Shown piece by piece: positions 37,501 to 49,850 of a DNA stretch of 64,000 nucleotides (positions within the stretch are counted from its first letter, which is position 1; the number at the start of each line of letters is the position of its first letter). The translations under genes were made by a program, and so were the position numbers. Location of the stretch: positions 2,666,001 through 2,730,000 of the forward strand of contig JBCAML010000001.1 of assembly GCA_038503075.1 (NCBI GenBank), written 5' to 3'. Source of the DNA: Gyromitra esculenta. Lineage: Eukaryota; Ascomycota; Pezizomycetes; Pezizales; Discinaceae. The notes below the pieces were generated by a model. It worked only from the letters and a program-made list of their open reading frames with translations, was not told the DNA's origin and searched no databases.

Positions 37501-37979
37501 GGAGGAAGTAGTACCTAGGCCTATGCATATGTCAAACCCGGTACTCTTTTCGTGATGCGCAAGAATTGCTGCCGAATCGGCCTTAAATAATGCGAGAAAA
37601 ACTTCTTGGGAAAGCATTGTTGCTAATCGCTGATATTCTGCCTAATCTGTATTCCCTGTAAATTGTTCCTGAGAGTATGTATATATCGGACTCCGGCGTG
37701 GTGCCCACATTGGGCCTCCGCTGGTAACCGGGAACTGGGCAATTACAAGTGCTCCTGGCAGGATGTACTTATAATAATTATTAAAGTTCTACTATACGAT
37801 CTCTCTTCGTCGATTCACCAAAACCATATATTACAATGCGGGGGGGGGGGCAGATCTCGATCGGCCAGAGCACTTAGTCGTCGTGATTTATCCGAGTTGC
37901 CCCGAAATTTCCTCGGGAATAATTTAAAAGCTAGCTGTAGAAGCTATATTTTGTGGAGGGCAAACTTTGGTCTTGTATA
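34538..37979. other. TpA-rich desert with weak coding relics
   Basis: About 3.4 kb without a supported gene. Between 35560 and 36150 plus-strand fragments look protein-like (for example KRYWCDPAYPEWRKANILPD and VYVRERNEPLPDQSRT) but are broken by stops and frame changes, as in a decayed gene. CGCGCA-type short tandem words lie near 37020-37050, and a G10 run at 37839-37848 precedes the GH51 gene. Confidence 0.45.
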
Positions 37980-40695
37980 ATGTTGGTTCAATTAGCTGCG
38001 CTGTTTGCAGCGTCTGGGTTGGTGTTGGGTCAGACGGTAACGCCTATCAATCTTAAGATCAACACGGTGAATGTGGCTGCTAGGAACAAGACTGCGCCAA
38101 ATCTGTACGGGCTCTTTTTCGAAGATATCAATGTGAGTGGATTGCTAGAGCTTACGAAGTGTAAATTTGATTTAAGTGACGAATATAGCACTCCGGAGAT
38201 GGTGGTATTTATGCTGAACTAATTCGGAATCGGGCCTTCCAAGGTAATCCCGTACACAGACCATCACTTGTGATGTTTAACTTATTTGATGATGTAGGAT
38301 CTGGGGTTAAGCTCCTAAATAGTGGAACAAACCCTTATCCGTATGGGTCGCAGGAAGCTGCCATTCCCTTTGGTCCGAATTTGGATGCATGGAGGGCAAT
38401 TGGAGATGTAAAGCTTTCAATTGACCTAATGAACCCCCTCTCAGATGCTCTACCAGCAGTCTTAAGGGTAGATGTAGGAAATAGTGCAACTGGAGAAGTT
38501 GGCTTTCTAAACGAAGGTAGGTGTCACGGGGTCTACAGATGTAGACCTAGATAAAATGTTGACAATTTGCAGGGTATTGGGGTATTGACGTTCGGCCACA
38601 ACAATATGCAGCTTCATTTTACGTAAAGCCCTGGGAACAGTATTACAGCGGTGCTCTAAGTTCATTCAAGTTGTCTTTGAGATCAAATCTTACTGGCGAG
38701 GTATGGACTACTACCGAAATCCCAGTTACGTCAAAGCTGGATACCTTTGATTACACTAAACTGGATGCTACACTCTTGCCGGGATTTTCAGCGCCTAGCA
38801 TCAACAATTCTTTTGCCATCACGATGAACGCTGCGGAAGTTAAAGGACAAACGTTCTTTTTCTCGCTGATTTCGCTTTTCCCGCCAACATTCAAAGACAG
38901 GACCAATGGGATCCGTAAAGATTTGGCAGAAGCGCTAAAAGGCCTAAACCCGAAGTTTTTGCGTTTCCCAGGAGGCAATAACCTTGAGGTAAACTTATGA
39001 TTGCCCCATAAAACTCTCTGCTTCAGCAATTGATCGATCGAGTGAAGGGATTTTCAATTCAAACCCGATGGAAATGGAATGAAACGATCGGAGACTTAAG
39101 GCACAGAAAAGGCCGTATTGGTCAATGGGAGTACTTTAATACCAATGGGTAGGAATAAAGTTTTTCACAATCTATGGCACCAATTTTGAAGCTCACAGTA
39201 CGGTAGCCTTGGTCTTCTGGAATACTTCGACTTCTGCGAAGATATGGAAATCGAACCGCTCCTCACCGTCTACGCCGGCTATTCACTTGCACCAAATGGC
39301 CGCAACCCAGCTGCCATAGTTCCACAAGCGCATATTCAACCTTTCATTGACGAGGTTTTGAACGAGCTTGAGTATATTCTTGGCGATGTCAGCACTCCAA
39401 TGGGCGCTTTGCGGGCGTCTCATGGCCGCGCGGAACCGTATAGATTGAAGCTTGTTGAAATTGGGAACGAGGATCAGTTCTCTGGAGGAAGTTATAACTG
39501 GAGATTCCCGATGTATTACGACCAACTTAAAGGGAGATATCCCGACATAACATTTATTGCTACCACAGGGCCAGATATTACTCCGAAAATGGATATTCCT
39601 GCAGGCGAGATGTGTACGTTGTGGCAAATCCTCGCTAGGTACTCGAATGTTGCTGATCTGAATTTTTCTAGGGGATCCCCATTACTACCAAACCCCGCAG
39701 TTTTATAAAAATAATGTAGGTTTCTGTGAATTATTTATGCTGCTGGGGTGGTAGCCTTTTGCTTAGTACTGACTATAACTAATAACCAAAGTTTGGTATC
39801 TGGGATAATTTCGGGACTACTTCGTACAAAAATGTTGCAATCTGTAAAGTTCCAAGAAATTTTGGTTATCTTGCTAGTTCTGATACTGACTTGGTCAATT
39901 GTAGTTGTTGGCGAATATTCCGTACTTTCAGTCGATAGCAGCTCTGGAAATGTGCAATGGTCAGGGCCAGGGAGGATCATTTATCCCACCTTGGACGCTG
40001 CGATAGGCGAAGCTGTAAGATTTTATACTTTGAAGGTTTTTTATATGTGTATTGACTAACGATGTATATATGACTCAAAAGATATTCGGAATTGGATTGG
40101 AGCGAAACCCAAACACTGTCAAGCTTTCTTCATATGCGCCATTGTTTCAGAACATCAATTCGTATCAATGGACGGTAATATTCCATTTTATATTGCAAGT
40201 ACTAAATCTTGCTAATATCGAGCTTTTAGCCCGATCTCATCAGTTTTTCGGCAGATCCAAACCAAACAACCCTATCAGCAAGTTACTATCAACAAAAGAT
40301 GTTTTCGCACCATCGCGGGACAGAAACTCTGCCAATAGAGGTTGTAGCAGGGAATCTTAACCCACTATGGTGGGCAGCACAGCATGATAGCGGAAGAGAT
40401 GTCATTTATGTAAAGGTAAAGCTTCAAGTTCCTGGGTGACCTCGTAAACGAAGTTAACAGTGGGCAGTTGGTTAATGCTGCTAATTCCGCTGTGCCCTTG
40501 ACTCTTCAATTCGATCGTAGGATCTCCGGGGTTAATGGTACCATATTGACCCACGAGGTCCGGAATGGGTTCAATTACCTCAACAATCAAACGGCAATCT
40601 CGCCGAAGCCGCTTGAATTTCCGCGTACAAATGGTACTAGTTGGAATTTTGACGTCCCAAAAGCAAGTGTTGTTGTGCTAGAGTTTTCTTCCTAG
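37980..40695 (+). CDS. GH51 alpha-L-arabinofuranosidase, secreted
   Basis: Eleven exons join in phase to 705 residues: 37980-38132, 38189-38516, 38573-38988, 39048-39148, 39207-39613, 39672-39715, 39792-39843, 39905-40014, 40082-40174, 40230-40415, 40468-40695. The product starts with a signal peptide (MLVQLAALFAASGLVLG). GH51 landmarks run in order: YGLFFEDIN then HSGDGGIYAELIRNRAFQG, ISLFPPTFKDR, LAEALKGLNPKFLRFPGG, the acid/base in VEIGNED (Glu421), MWDPHYYQTPQF, and the nucleophile in FVGEYSV (Glu504). The C terminus is a beta-sandwich ending FDVPKASVVVLEFSS. The enzyme releases arabinose from arabinoxylan or pectic arabinan outside the cell. The short exons 6 and 7 (44 and 52 nt) carry essential motifs, so a scan of single frames would miss that the gene is intact. 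Confidence 0.93.
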
Positions 40696-41384
40696 CTGAC
40701 TGCGAATGAGTAATTAATTGCGCCCTCTGCGCAGTTTTCCAAAGAAGTGTCGAAAGACAAATCTCATGTCAATCTCTAGCCTTGGTTGTATGTAGTTAAT
40801 TACTGGTGCTTCTTCCTTGAGAGTGGTTCCGAGTTTGTCAGTGGATACTCAAATTTTTACATGGTGCCCCAGAGGTATAAGTATATTAATAATAGATCTG
40901 TATAATGCAAGTTACATGTGACTATCATAATCAACCGGCTCGGGTAGCTGAACGATATTACTACCACCTAAACAAATTACTCTCATACACTGTGACGCGG
41001 ATCTTCATGGCGCGGCTGTACGGTTACTACAATTAATTTGTGGTTTCGGAGTGCAAAAGCTATTTTGTCTGTGATCTCAGATTTGCGCATGGATTTCCTA
41101 GAATCCTATGCGTAGTTTTGATAAACCTAAAACTTGATCATTGCACGTCTTGGCACTCTCAAAGTTTGTACCTTTCCCACCGTAAGAGATGCGGTCACTA
41201 ATCTTGTCAATCTTTATAGTTTTGACCCGTATTTGTGGATTTATGGGAAAGGGGGGAGATAAATCATATGCCCGCGCTGTTTGTCAAGTGAGAAAAGCTA
41301 CGATGAAAGAGGAAGGGACAAGGTTCGAACGGGCTTCGTTGAGGTCAGTGTCGGGGGTCTCAGAATTCAATCTTCTTGGCTCAC
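40696..41384. other. Intergenic, includes duplicated 3' flank (copy A)
   Basis: It lies between the converging GH51 gene and the first paralog. Bases about 41060-41185 are a diverged copy of about 43075-43210, so they form part of the tandem duplication. No gene is seen. Confidence 0.5.
41060..41185. repeat. Duplicated 3' flank, copy A
   Basis: It shares ordered words with about 43075-43210: CTCAGATTT, TTTCCTAGAATCCTATGCG against TTTCTCAGAATACTAGGCG, TCATTGCAC and ACTCTCAAAG. It lies just downstream of paralog A, as the other copy does for paralog B. Many differences are C/T or A/G transitions. Confidence 0.65.
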
Positions 41385-42547
41385 CTAATTGGCAAAACCC
41401 ATTCTCTTCTTGTAACGTTTAAGTCTCATCGAAATAACGTTGGATGTGGTCCGAGTGACGCCGGCACCAAGTAACCATATGACTTGACTACGGGTATAGC
41501 CCACATTCTCGAGGCCGTACAATAAATAGGTATACGAGGCGTGGAATGGTAAGTAGGCAGTATCTGCTTCCTGCTGGAAACAAATGTCGTCTTTTTGGGG
41601 GATTGCTTCTACTATCCTGGCAAGCTCAGCATCCGAGATTTTATATCTGTGGAGCCCCCTGGATGGATATTCTGGTTTCTTGACGGGAGTATCTGGCATC
41701 AATTCTTCGTACTCCTCGGACTCAAAGTCGTCAGGGTTAGCATCCCAGACACCAGTGGGGGTCGACGGGCCACCTTTATCCTCCGTGTCTATAGTAGTAA
41801 TTGAAAATCAGCATACTCAAGAGAGATGTAACGAGAGGAAGGGATATGCTACTTTCAGAGTTAAGATTCTGGACCAGCCTGTGCTCTTGGCTGATTTCTG
41901 CAAATCTCTCCGGGGATTGGTTTGTTTCAGCATCAGGCCTATCCTCGACTCCTGCGATAAAAATGTAGGGAGGAGGAGGTGGTGGTGGTGGTGGTAGAGG
42001 TGGAGACAATGGAGGTGGAGGTGGAGGTGGAGGTGGAGGAAGAGGAATACGAGGGCGGTAAGGAGAATATCCGCGACTGTAAGTGATATACTTCTTTTTA
42101 TCTAGGTTAAGAAAAGCAATCAGTATATTACTAGCTAAAATTCGGGCACAATATTCTCTGCAGGTATTTTCCCCCAGAAGTATAGTGTCGGAACAGAAAA
42201 AGGGGATTCAAGGACTTCATACCTGCAGCCTCTAGGGCCGCCATCTCCGACTCTGTCTCGGAAACATCGGAGTTCGATACATACTCTGAGTCGGAGTCCG
42301 AAGATTCTTCAGCAGCTTTGCCTTGACAGGGAGCGTTGACGAGAGCGGCGCTTTCAGTTTCGACTTCTCTAACGTTGCCGATATCTGCTTCCAATCCGGT
42401 TAGATAAACCCTTGGGATAAAAGTAGCGAGGGATGAAGTCATTGTACGTTGAGCTTTTTGACGTTTACCCGTGCTTTGGATATCATTATTGACAACATCG
42501 CTTGCTTCGTTCTCGAACCCACGTTTTTTGAGTTGCGTGTCGCTCAT
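41385..42547 (-). CDS. Fungal protein of unknown function, paralog A
   Basis: Three minus-strand exons, 42547-42223, 42101-41853 and 41788-41385, join in phase 1 to 325 residues. The N terminus is disordered with a Lys/Arg patch (KRQKAQR) and an acidic Ser/Glu stretch (SSDSDSEYVSNSDVSETESE). A KKKYITYSRG motif opens exon 2, followed by proline runs (two blocks of eight to nine prolines) absent from paralog B. The C-terminal 100 residues are the conserved part: ISDAELARIVEAIPQKDDICF, ADTAYLPFHASYTYLLYGLE, VGYTRSQVIWLLGAG and MRLKRYKKRMG. The last part looks like helix-turn-helix followed by a basic helix, so DNA or RNA binding is possible; this is inference. The donor of exon 2 is a weak GTAGCA, but it matches the position of the GTAAGT donor in paralog B. 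Confidence 0.75.
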
Positions 42548-43533
42548 TATCCTTACGTCTGTAGCTCTAGCTATCGATAACCATAAGCGGAATTACGACG
42601 AAAGGTGCGCCTAATTCGAAGGAAAGCCCCACAAACGAAATACCTTATGAAGAAAACAATCGTACACGGGAAGAACAATATAGTATAAGGCAGTGATAGC
42701 AGGAAAGGGGAGACGGGGGGGGAGAGTAAGGAAGAAGTCAAAGGCAGAGATGAAGGGAGTATGCATTAAGCTGTAGCCATGAAGAATAGAATGGCCGATT
42801 TTCATATATCGGATTAATGTGGCCAATCTCAGTAGCTAAGCTTCTTCTAGCTAGAGTAGACTCGAGGCCAAGGAAAGTATATATCACCGCGAAATATACC
42901 AATAACGTATCTGCGAGCTGTGAATGGACTGTAATTAGCAAACTCGGGGCGTGGTTTAATTTTTTCACAGATAAAGTTGAACGACGAGATGATTTTACTA
43001 CCACCTTAAAAGTGGTTGTTAGTCGTTGAATCGATCTTGAAACGCCGCAGAGTGGTTACCAACACTTGTGACGGGAAGCTACTTTACCTATGTCCTCAGA
43101 TTTACCCGTGTATTTCTCAGAATACTAGGCGTACTTTTGAGAAATATGAAATTTGGTCATTGCACAGCCCCTGCTATCTAGTACTCTCAAAGCTCACAAC
43201 CCTACTACCGTAAAATATCCGACTTATTCGATGTTTTTATTTAATATTCTTGTATAAGGAGGAAACCAAGAAGTTAAAAAATAAGAAAAAAATTTAGATG
43301 ATTAAACGATGTGAGGAGGGGAGGGGAGAAAAAGAAGAAAAGACAGGTAGTTTGAGATTCAAAGAGAGCTGACCTTATTAAAAAGTCTATTCGAACTTAA
43401 CAGGGGCAAAAGAGAAAAGCACTGGTAATGGCAGACTAACAAGAGTTACTGACACCAAGGGGCGGCCGCCCTGAGATGGCCACGGATTCCAATTACTGAC
43501 GTCAACAGAGGAATTTTTAACGGTCCGTTTTGC
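42548..43533. other. Spacer between the paralogs, with copy B flank
   Basis: About 1 kb holding the promoter of paralog A and the 3' side of paralog B. A purine-rich stretch lies near 43255-43345. No gene is supported. Confidence 0.45.
43075..43210. repeat. Duplicated 3' flank, copy B
   Basis: It is the counterpart of 41060-41185, at the same position relative to the downstream end of its gene. Together with the gene pair it defines a tandem unit of about 2 kb. Confidence 0.65.
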
Positions 43534-44565
43534 TTACATCGGGAGTCCCATTTTATCTTTATAACGCATGAGTCGCATCCATAGGATTTTTGGAGTGATT
43601 GGACTGGCACCGAACAGCCATAAAGTTTGTTTGCGGCTATACCCCACCTGTTCCAGATCGTAGACAAGGTAGGTGTATGAGGAATGATATGGCAAATAGC
43701 ACCTATCAGCTGGTTGACTGAAACAGACGTCATCCATGTCTGGGATGGTATCAATCATTTTAACCAGTTCGGCCTCAGTAATTTTTTCCCCGTAGAACCT
43801 TGGTTTTATTACCTTTCCTCCTCTGGAGGCGGAAAAGCACGGTTGGTGCTCTCCACTCTTCGGTTTTACATCGCCATCGCTAGAATATTTCTTAAAGCTG
43901 TCAGTCGATGGAGTCGATGGCCCAACTTTGTTTAAAACAACTATGGAAAAATTAGCCTATGTAAAGGGAGTGATAGGGTAGAAATAACTTACCTTCCGAC
44001 TCGGGGTCATGAGGCTGGGCTGGACGCATCGCGTGACAAGTATTCAGAATAGTCTTTGGGGGTTTTCCGGGAGAAGGAGGAGGACCAAATGTACCAGCAA
44101 TTCTAACCCAAGCAGCTGGCCCACGATTATAGGTAATATATTTCTTCTTGTCTAGGTTAAGAGGGAACAGTTAGTATGCTAGTGGTTAAAATCTAGATAC
44201 AATATTCCATCCCCTCTGCTAGCGTTTTTTTTCCAGTGCAGGGTGTTAGCAGGGTGGCAAAAATATTTAGAAGTCATCACAGATATCATACCTGCGTCTT
44301 CCAGCGCAACTAACTCTGACTCGGTTTCTGAGATTTCGGAGCTATACCCGTCCTCTGAAGTTGAGTCCGGATCGGAGGACTCATCGGCGGGGTTGGCTTC
44401 GTCGGAAACGCTGGTGGCAGCGGTGTTCCCCATTTTATCTCCTTCAGAATCGACCGAGTAAGATGGAGAATAGAGAGAAGAATATTTCAGTTTTGCTTGA
44501 TGGCGTCCACCAGCCTCGTTGATGTCTTCCCCAAACATACGCTTCCCCGACTGATAATTACTCAT
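43534..44565 (-). CDS. Fungal protein of unknown function, paralog B
   Basis: Three minus-strand exons, 44565-44292, 44151-43993 and 43940-43534, join in phase 1 to 279 residues. Intron positions and phases equal those of paralog A. The N terminus is again disordered and acidic (SDPDSTSEDGYSSEISETES), exon 2 opens with KKKYITYNRG, and a short GPSTP block recurs in exon 3. The conserved C-terminal domain reads ITEAELVKMIDTIPDMDDVCF, ADRCYLPYHSSYTYLVYDLE, VGYSRKQTLWLFGAS and MRLMRYKDKMG. It lacks the polyproline blocks of paralog A. Same strand, same structure and shared flanks show a tandem duplication. I recognise no named domain; both copies remain open and spliceable, so both are probably functional. 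Confidence 0.78.
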
Positions 44566-47500
44566 CTTGTTTATAGACGGTTGATAGTTTTTAGGGAAGT
44601 CGTGGTTTCGAGGGAGATGCTAGTGAAAGCGACTTATTTACTAGGGGAAGCTGACAAAAGTAGGCGGCGAAAAAGTGCGAGGACAGTAATGTAGGGAGAG
44701 AAAAAAAGGTATTTTCAAGAGAATATTAGAGAGGAGATTAAGAAAGGAGTGTTGAGAAGTGAAGATCAAAAAGTAGTAGAGGATAGGGAGGAGATCAGAG
44801 AGCAGGGAGGGAGGAAGTACTTACCAAAGTTATAGGGGCCATGGCAGTCGAATAGAAAGACAAAATTTCCCCAAGTATGTATATCCATATATATCATGCG
44901 CAGTTCCGAGTTAGATATGGCCAATCAATTTTTCCTGTTCAGAGCACATGTCAAGCTGGGGTATAGGAAACGCTTAGCCTAGTTCTTAGGCCTGGGAGAG
45001 ATGCTGTGTTTAGGGTCATAATTTCCTATATTACATTTAATGATGGGTACTCTAAGGCCATCTCTAGTAAATCTATTGGTCGAATTTCAAAAGCTAACAT
45101 TATTTAGTGATACTTAAGTAATTTTTGGTTCCTACCTCTGGATTATATGCGACCCCGTGCTTTTTTTATGACTGACACGGCCAAATGCGTTCTGGTTTCA
45201 GGAAAAATCCTAGCCAAATTTGGATATTTTATTCCTAACTACCTACACTAAAGGAACTGAATAGTATTAATACTAACTCAGCCCCAGGACATGATGGGTG
45301 GCTTACATAACACATTAGTTAGCCTCGCCTTGATCTTTTCACCTTCTGGTGTATGACACCTAATCCCGCTCTCATCTTATGCTGAATTTTCTATATGGCT
45401 TTTCTCCGAGTCCACTTGCATATTTCTATGGGGTGCTGCCCAATGTGCAGCGGTTACCAGCATCAACCCGAACGGGTTCCAGTATGAACTAGTAATTCTA
45501 TGTTTCCGCGGACTCAGGGGCTCTAGATTCCAAATCTCTTCAGTTATAGAATCGATAATTGTTAAATAGGCACTTAGAATAATAGAGGAGTTAGGGCAGC
45601 CGACACACCATGACGCGTCCTGAAGGATAGTAACCAAAAGTTGAGTTTTCGAAGATGCGAGTACAAACCTGAGGCGTGCGAAAATTCTCAAATCATTAGT
45701 GGAACTAAAGAGAATGAGTTGAATTTTAGAAGGCAGACGAGGTGGCTTCTATACAAACCCCTTCCAGGACTGTATAGTTGTTTTCTAACTCCGAATTGGG
45801 TTCGCTACCCGATGTGGTAATCTAAAAATATGACTTTACTACTCTTTAGACAAAATGGGCCCAAAAGTATTGTTAGTCATCCCATTTTCTGGTCTGGTCT
45901 TAGCACTTGAACTAATACCTCTAGAATCTTTAATTGACTAGAGCAGCTCACGGACTGTGTAAATGACTTATCTATAGTATCTATAGATACGGTAACTAAT
46001 TTGGATTAAATAGACTCGACTCCATAAACGTAGCCCGTGCTCTAGCCTTATAGACCAGACTAAATTTGTTGAAACCCTATCCTGTCCTAGTTATAGTTTA
46101 TGATTAGAAGGATCTAATAGTATACTGTTATCATTTCTTCCTCTAAATCCAATCATGAGCATCATCAGCTGCAGTAGCAGAAACTGTTTCCTTAAAGTAA
46201 GATTTTATTTCGTCACCTCTACGTCCTCACCCACTACCAAGCTTTCGCCCCTACTGGTTTGTTGTCGGCTGGCAAGAAAAATACACCGTTAGCGCGAACA
46301 ATAAATTTTATCAGGTATAGGACATCTGGCAACTCCTTTCCAGAGAACTTCTGAGATCTCGTCTAGGTAATTATTGAAGCATTCATAGGGGTCACAAAGT
46401 ACTACTCAGCCTTGGATTTGAATGTTAGCTATAGAGGTTAGCAGTATATTTTACAGTAGGGAAGGAATTAAACACCACAATTCTAGAGGCTAAAGTATTA
46501 GTAAGTAGAATGTGGTCCAGAGAAAGACGTCACGCAATTGTAACCCAAGATTTTGCCTAAAACCACATATGTGAGAAGTTAACCATGAGAATTTTGAATT
46601 CAGTATCAATAAATATCTCGATACATATCCCTCTCTCGGCGATAGGCACCCCAGTGTTCAGTCATGTTATTCCCTAAAGTTTGCTCTAAGTTTCTCTTCA
46701 TCATCCTGTAGTAGATGAATTATTAAACTGATCAAAAGGATAGTTTGAATCGAGATATGTATATGTCTGCCGCGATGATTGTGAGTCTATCAATAATAGT
46801 CAATGATCATAATATTCCTGACCTAAGTAATACTTTCAAATTTTGTCTTCGCACCTTGAATGTTTTCTGTGATCACCTCCTAAAGCTTAAGAAGTCCGTG
46901 GACGAGTGATCGACTTAGTAGAAAATTCTGGATGGGGAAGTAGTTAGCTGCATCCTTACAACAACCACTGCTCATTGTACTGCATGAACCACTTGATGAC
47001 CACCTCACAGGGTCTCAATAATAAAACTCGTAATGATTTTGCCGTCACGAGCAGCCGGATGCTACAGTAGGTGACGAATAGAGCCCATTGGGTGTAATGG
47101 GCTTAGAAATTCGTGCCTTCGAGCAAGGGTATCAAGTGTAGAAGGGGTTGAGTTTTTTGATGTTGAAATATGGAGGTGGAGGTGGATGTGGAGAGAATAA
47201 CGGGTGAGTAATGCGACGTTGGAGGGATGCGATAGCATGCGCGGAGGGTGGTCTCGTGCCAACAAAATTCTACGGAGCCTGCCCTACTATCACATGCTCT
47301 CCGCCAACGTGCGCGATTGGAATCATCTGAGAATCTCCAGGGCGCAGTCCATAGTGTGCAGCTTGAAAACAAAATGATGTATGTGCACAATTCAAACCTA
47401 AGACCTAAGAAACATGAAGTTTAAACGGGCGATTATACCAGCCCTGCAGCACGAGTTTCTAGTCTATTGTCTGCACTTCCCACATGTCCCTCAAAGGAAG

Positions 47501-48091
47501 TCGTGAAGTATTCCAGGACTAGAGGGGTTTGGGAATAATAGCGCATAAGGGAAGAGTCCATGTAGTTAGTGCAGGTATTTTATCACGAGTGACAATCCGC
47601 GAGACAAACGATCTTATATGCCCCCCGGATCACACAGGCGCATGAGCGACAGGCCCTCTGTGAACTAATTACCCACCACCTGGCCAAACTAATACTCTCT
47701 GAAAAGCATTAGGATCAACCTAACCGTTCATTCTTATAAACTCGCCATCGCATAGCTGAAACCCAAGGGCATCAATATCACTGAGGAAGTACGTCCGCAT
47801 ATAAAGCAAGAGCAATTCGTCATTATGACTGTCTAAACAACCATCAAGGCTGTTTCAATACACAAGAGAGTTGCCTAGCTGGCTCCCAAGCTTTCTCCTC
47901 CACTATAACAACCTAAAATTTTGCAAAGAAAAACAACAATCTTTTTTTTCTCCACTCCCATGCTATCTTTCGTATATATACAACCATTCAGACCACAACC
48001 ATTCAACCTATCAATATCTTAACAGTTTTAATCCGAATCCCAGACATCAAATAGAGCTCTGGAAAGCAAGACTAAATTATTTTTTGATCGC
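44566..48091. other. Gene-free decayed stretch
   Basis: About 3.5 kb of AT-rich DNA with stops in all frames and no supported gene. It includes the presumed promoter of paralog B to about 44.9 kb, a purine-rich run near 44690-44820 and an AGTATCTATAGATAC palindrome near 45980. Confidence 0.5.
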
Positions 48092-49713
48092 TTAGAGAGC
48101 AGGGTTGGCATTGGTCAAGAGATCCTCGAAGAAGGCCTGGAACCAAGTACCAGCCTCAGGAGCAGGCTGCTTAGCATCGGACAAGCCGCAGTGGTAATCG
48201 TAACGGGAAGAGCTGGTGTCGGAAGTACCATCGGATTCACCACCGGCTATAACCAAAGCGTCAGTTAAAATTCTAGGTGAATTAATGGAATAGAGTGCTT
48301 ACGCTTAACCCAGACGAAGGCATCAAGAAGAGCATCATCAGGAGTAGTTCCGGGACGGATACCGAAGCCGCTGTTGATGACGTTGCACCAATCTCCTTGC
48401 GCGATCTGGCTGGTCGGCTGGTGCCCGCTGCGAGACTGGTCGACGATGAAGTGAGTGTTGGGCCAACCGTTGGAAGCAAGAAGGGGCTGGATAGCGTTGA
48501 TGTATTTCTTCTCGTCGCAGTTGGGGTTGGGGGTGGTGTATGACGGGCAGGTGCTAATGGTCCACGCGTTGTAGTTGGCAACGTTGGTAACGAGACCACG
48601 AAGCTGAGATGGTGAACCAGAGTCCTTGTAGATCTGAGCATAAAGGGCCGCCGCAGGAGTAATGTTGGCAGGCCATCCGAGCCATCCTCCGTGACCACCG
48701 TCCAAGTACATAGTAACGTTGGGGAGTGCGAGCTGCTTGACAGCGTAGACAGTCAAAGTCTTGTAAGTGCTCTCAGCGCCGGCACACTTGGAAACGCTCA
48801 AGTTGGTGACCAAGTTGGCAAGTGAATCCGGCTCGATGATCAAGACGATCGGGACTGTGGGGTATTTGAGAAGGACGGCACGGATAGCATCAATGTAAGC
48901 CTGGTATTTGGCGGCACCACCATTGGCGATGGAATACTCTCCGTTAGAGGCCGCAGCAGCACAATCACGATCAGGCAAGTCATAGACGACGATAGGGACA
49001 ATATAGTTGCCCACGCCGGATGCCACGATGGAGGCGAGGTAAGTATCAATGCTGGGAACCTTGGCCGCAGTATCGCTATTTCACAAGGTATATTAGGATT
49101 TGATAGCAAGAGAAATAATTACACTGGAGGAGACTCACAGCCAGGTGAAGGATGGAATCTTAGCGACAGCGGAAGCCTTGGGGACCAAAGCAGTCTTGCC
49201 AGCCGCAACCAAAGATGGAATGGCAATGCTAGAGACCTCTGATGCATAGTACGGGTTGGCCCATTGCGTCTTGCCAGAGAACGGGTTCCCAGAGGCAGTA
49301 ACTCCAGTTCCGCTTCCAGTGGTCGTGGTCGTGGCCCTGGTGGTCGTGGTGGTACCGGTAACCCTAGTGGAAGAGGTTACTGGAGCGGTGGTGGCAGCAG
49401 TGCCGGGGATACATTGGGAGTAGTCTAAGACCTAATGTAAGCAAAGTTGAACCCTTCAAATTGCTAGAGCTATAGGCTCTATGAGTACTCAGAGACTTAC
49501 AATCATTGATCTTGCTGCAGGTATATCCGGAAACGCAGGAAGTTACGCCAGTCCAGGTGACACCGCCACCTAAATTAAACATCGTGTTAGTATAATAACA
49601 TCAACCTTAAGCCAGCTGTTTTCGATTGGAATCTTACACTGTCCCCAAGCAGTCTGCTGAGAAGCAACCAAAGGAGCCGCAATCAGGGCTCCGGCAATGA
49701 TCAATCCCTTCAT
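48092..49713 (-). CDS. cel6A: GH6 cellobiohydrolase with N-terminal CBM1
   Basis: Five minus-strand exons, 49713-49638, 49569-49501, 49424-49139, 49075-48303 and 48246-48092, all GT-AG and in phase, encode 452 residues. Order: signal peptide (MKGLIIAGALIAAPLVAS), a CBM1 cellulose-binding module (WGQCGGVTWTGVTSC to YYSQC, about residues 24-57), a Thr/Ser linker, then the GH6 catalytic domain. Key residues are visible: Asp181 in YDLPDRDC and the acid Asp227 in IIEPDSLANLV, both six residues beyond their counterparts in Trichoderma Cel6A as I recall them (175 and 221). Further blocks are YLDGGHGGWLGWP, FIVDQSRSG and FVWVKPGGESDGTSD. The enzyme releases cellobiose from the non-reducing ends of cellulose, outside the cell. 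The symbol is given by family; a GH6 endoglucanase is unlikely given the overall match to cellobiohydrolase II. Confidence 0.95.
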
Positions 49714-49842
49714 ATTGAAAGGTGCGAAGTGTCGAGGATTCTGTGCCTAAAAAGCTTGCCGATACAGTCTGAGTGAACTGACTGAGTGTTGAAGACGGTG
49801 ATGGTGGTGAAGAGAAAGCTCCTTCGTGGGAGGCAGTAGAGC

Positions 49843-49850
49843 TTTATATA
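49843..49850 (-). promoter_or_regulatory. TATA box of the GH6 gene
   Basis: TATATAAA on the minus strand lies about 130 bases upstream of the ATG at 49713. It is the only good TATA word there, and strong inducible cellulase promoters usually have one. Confidence 0.6.

Noticed and set aside
45280..45720. SAPGHDG motif recalling LINE reverse transcriptase (PGPDG)
   Set aside because: The following frames do not show other reverse transcriptase motifs, and stops are frequent. Too weak to call an element.
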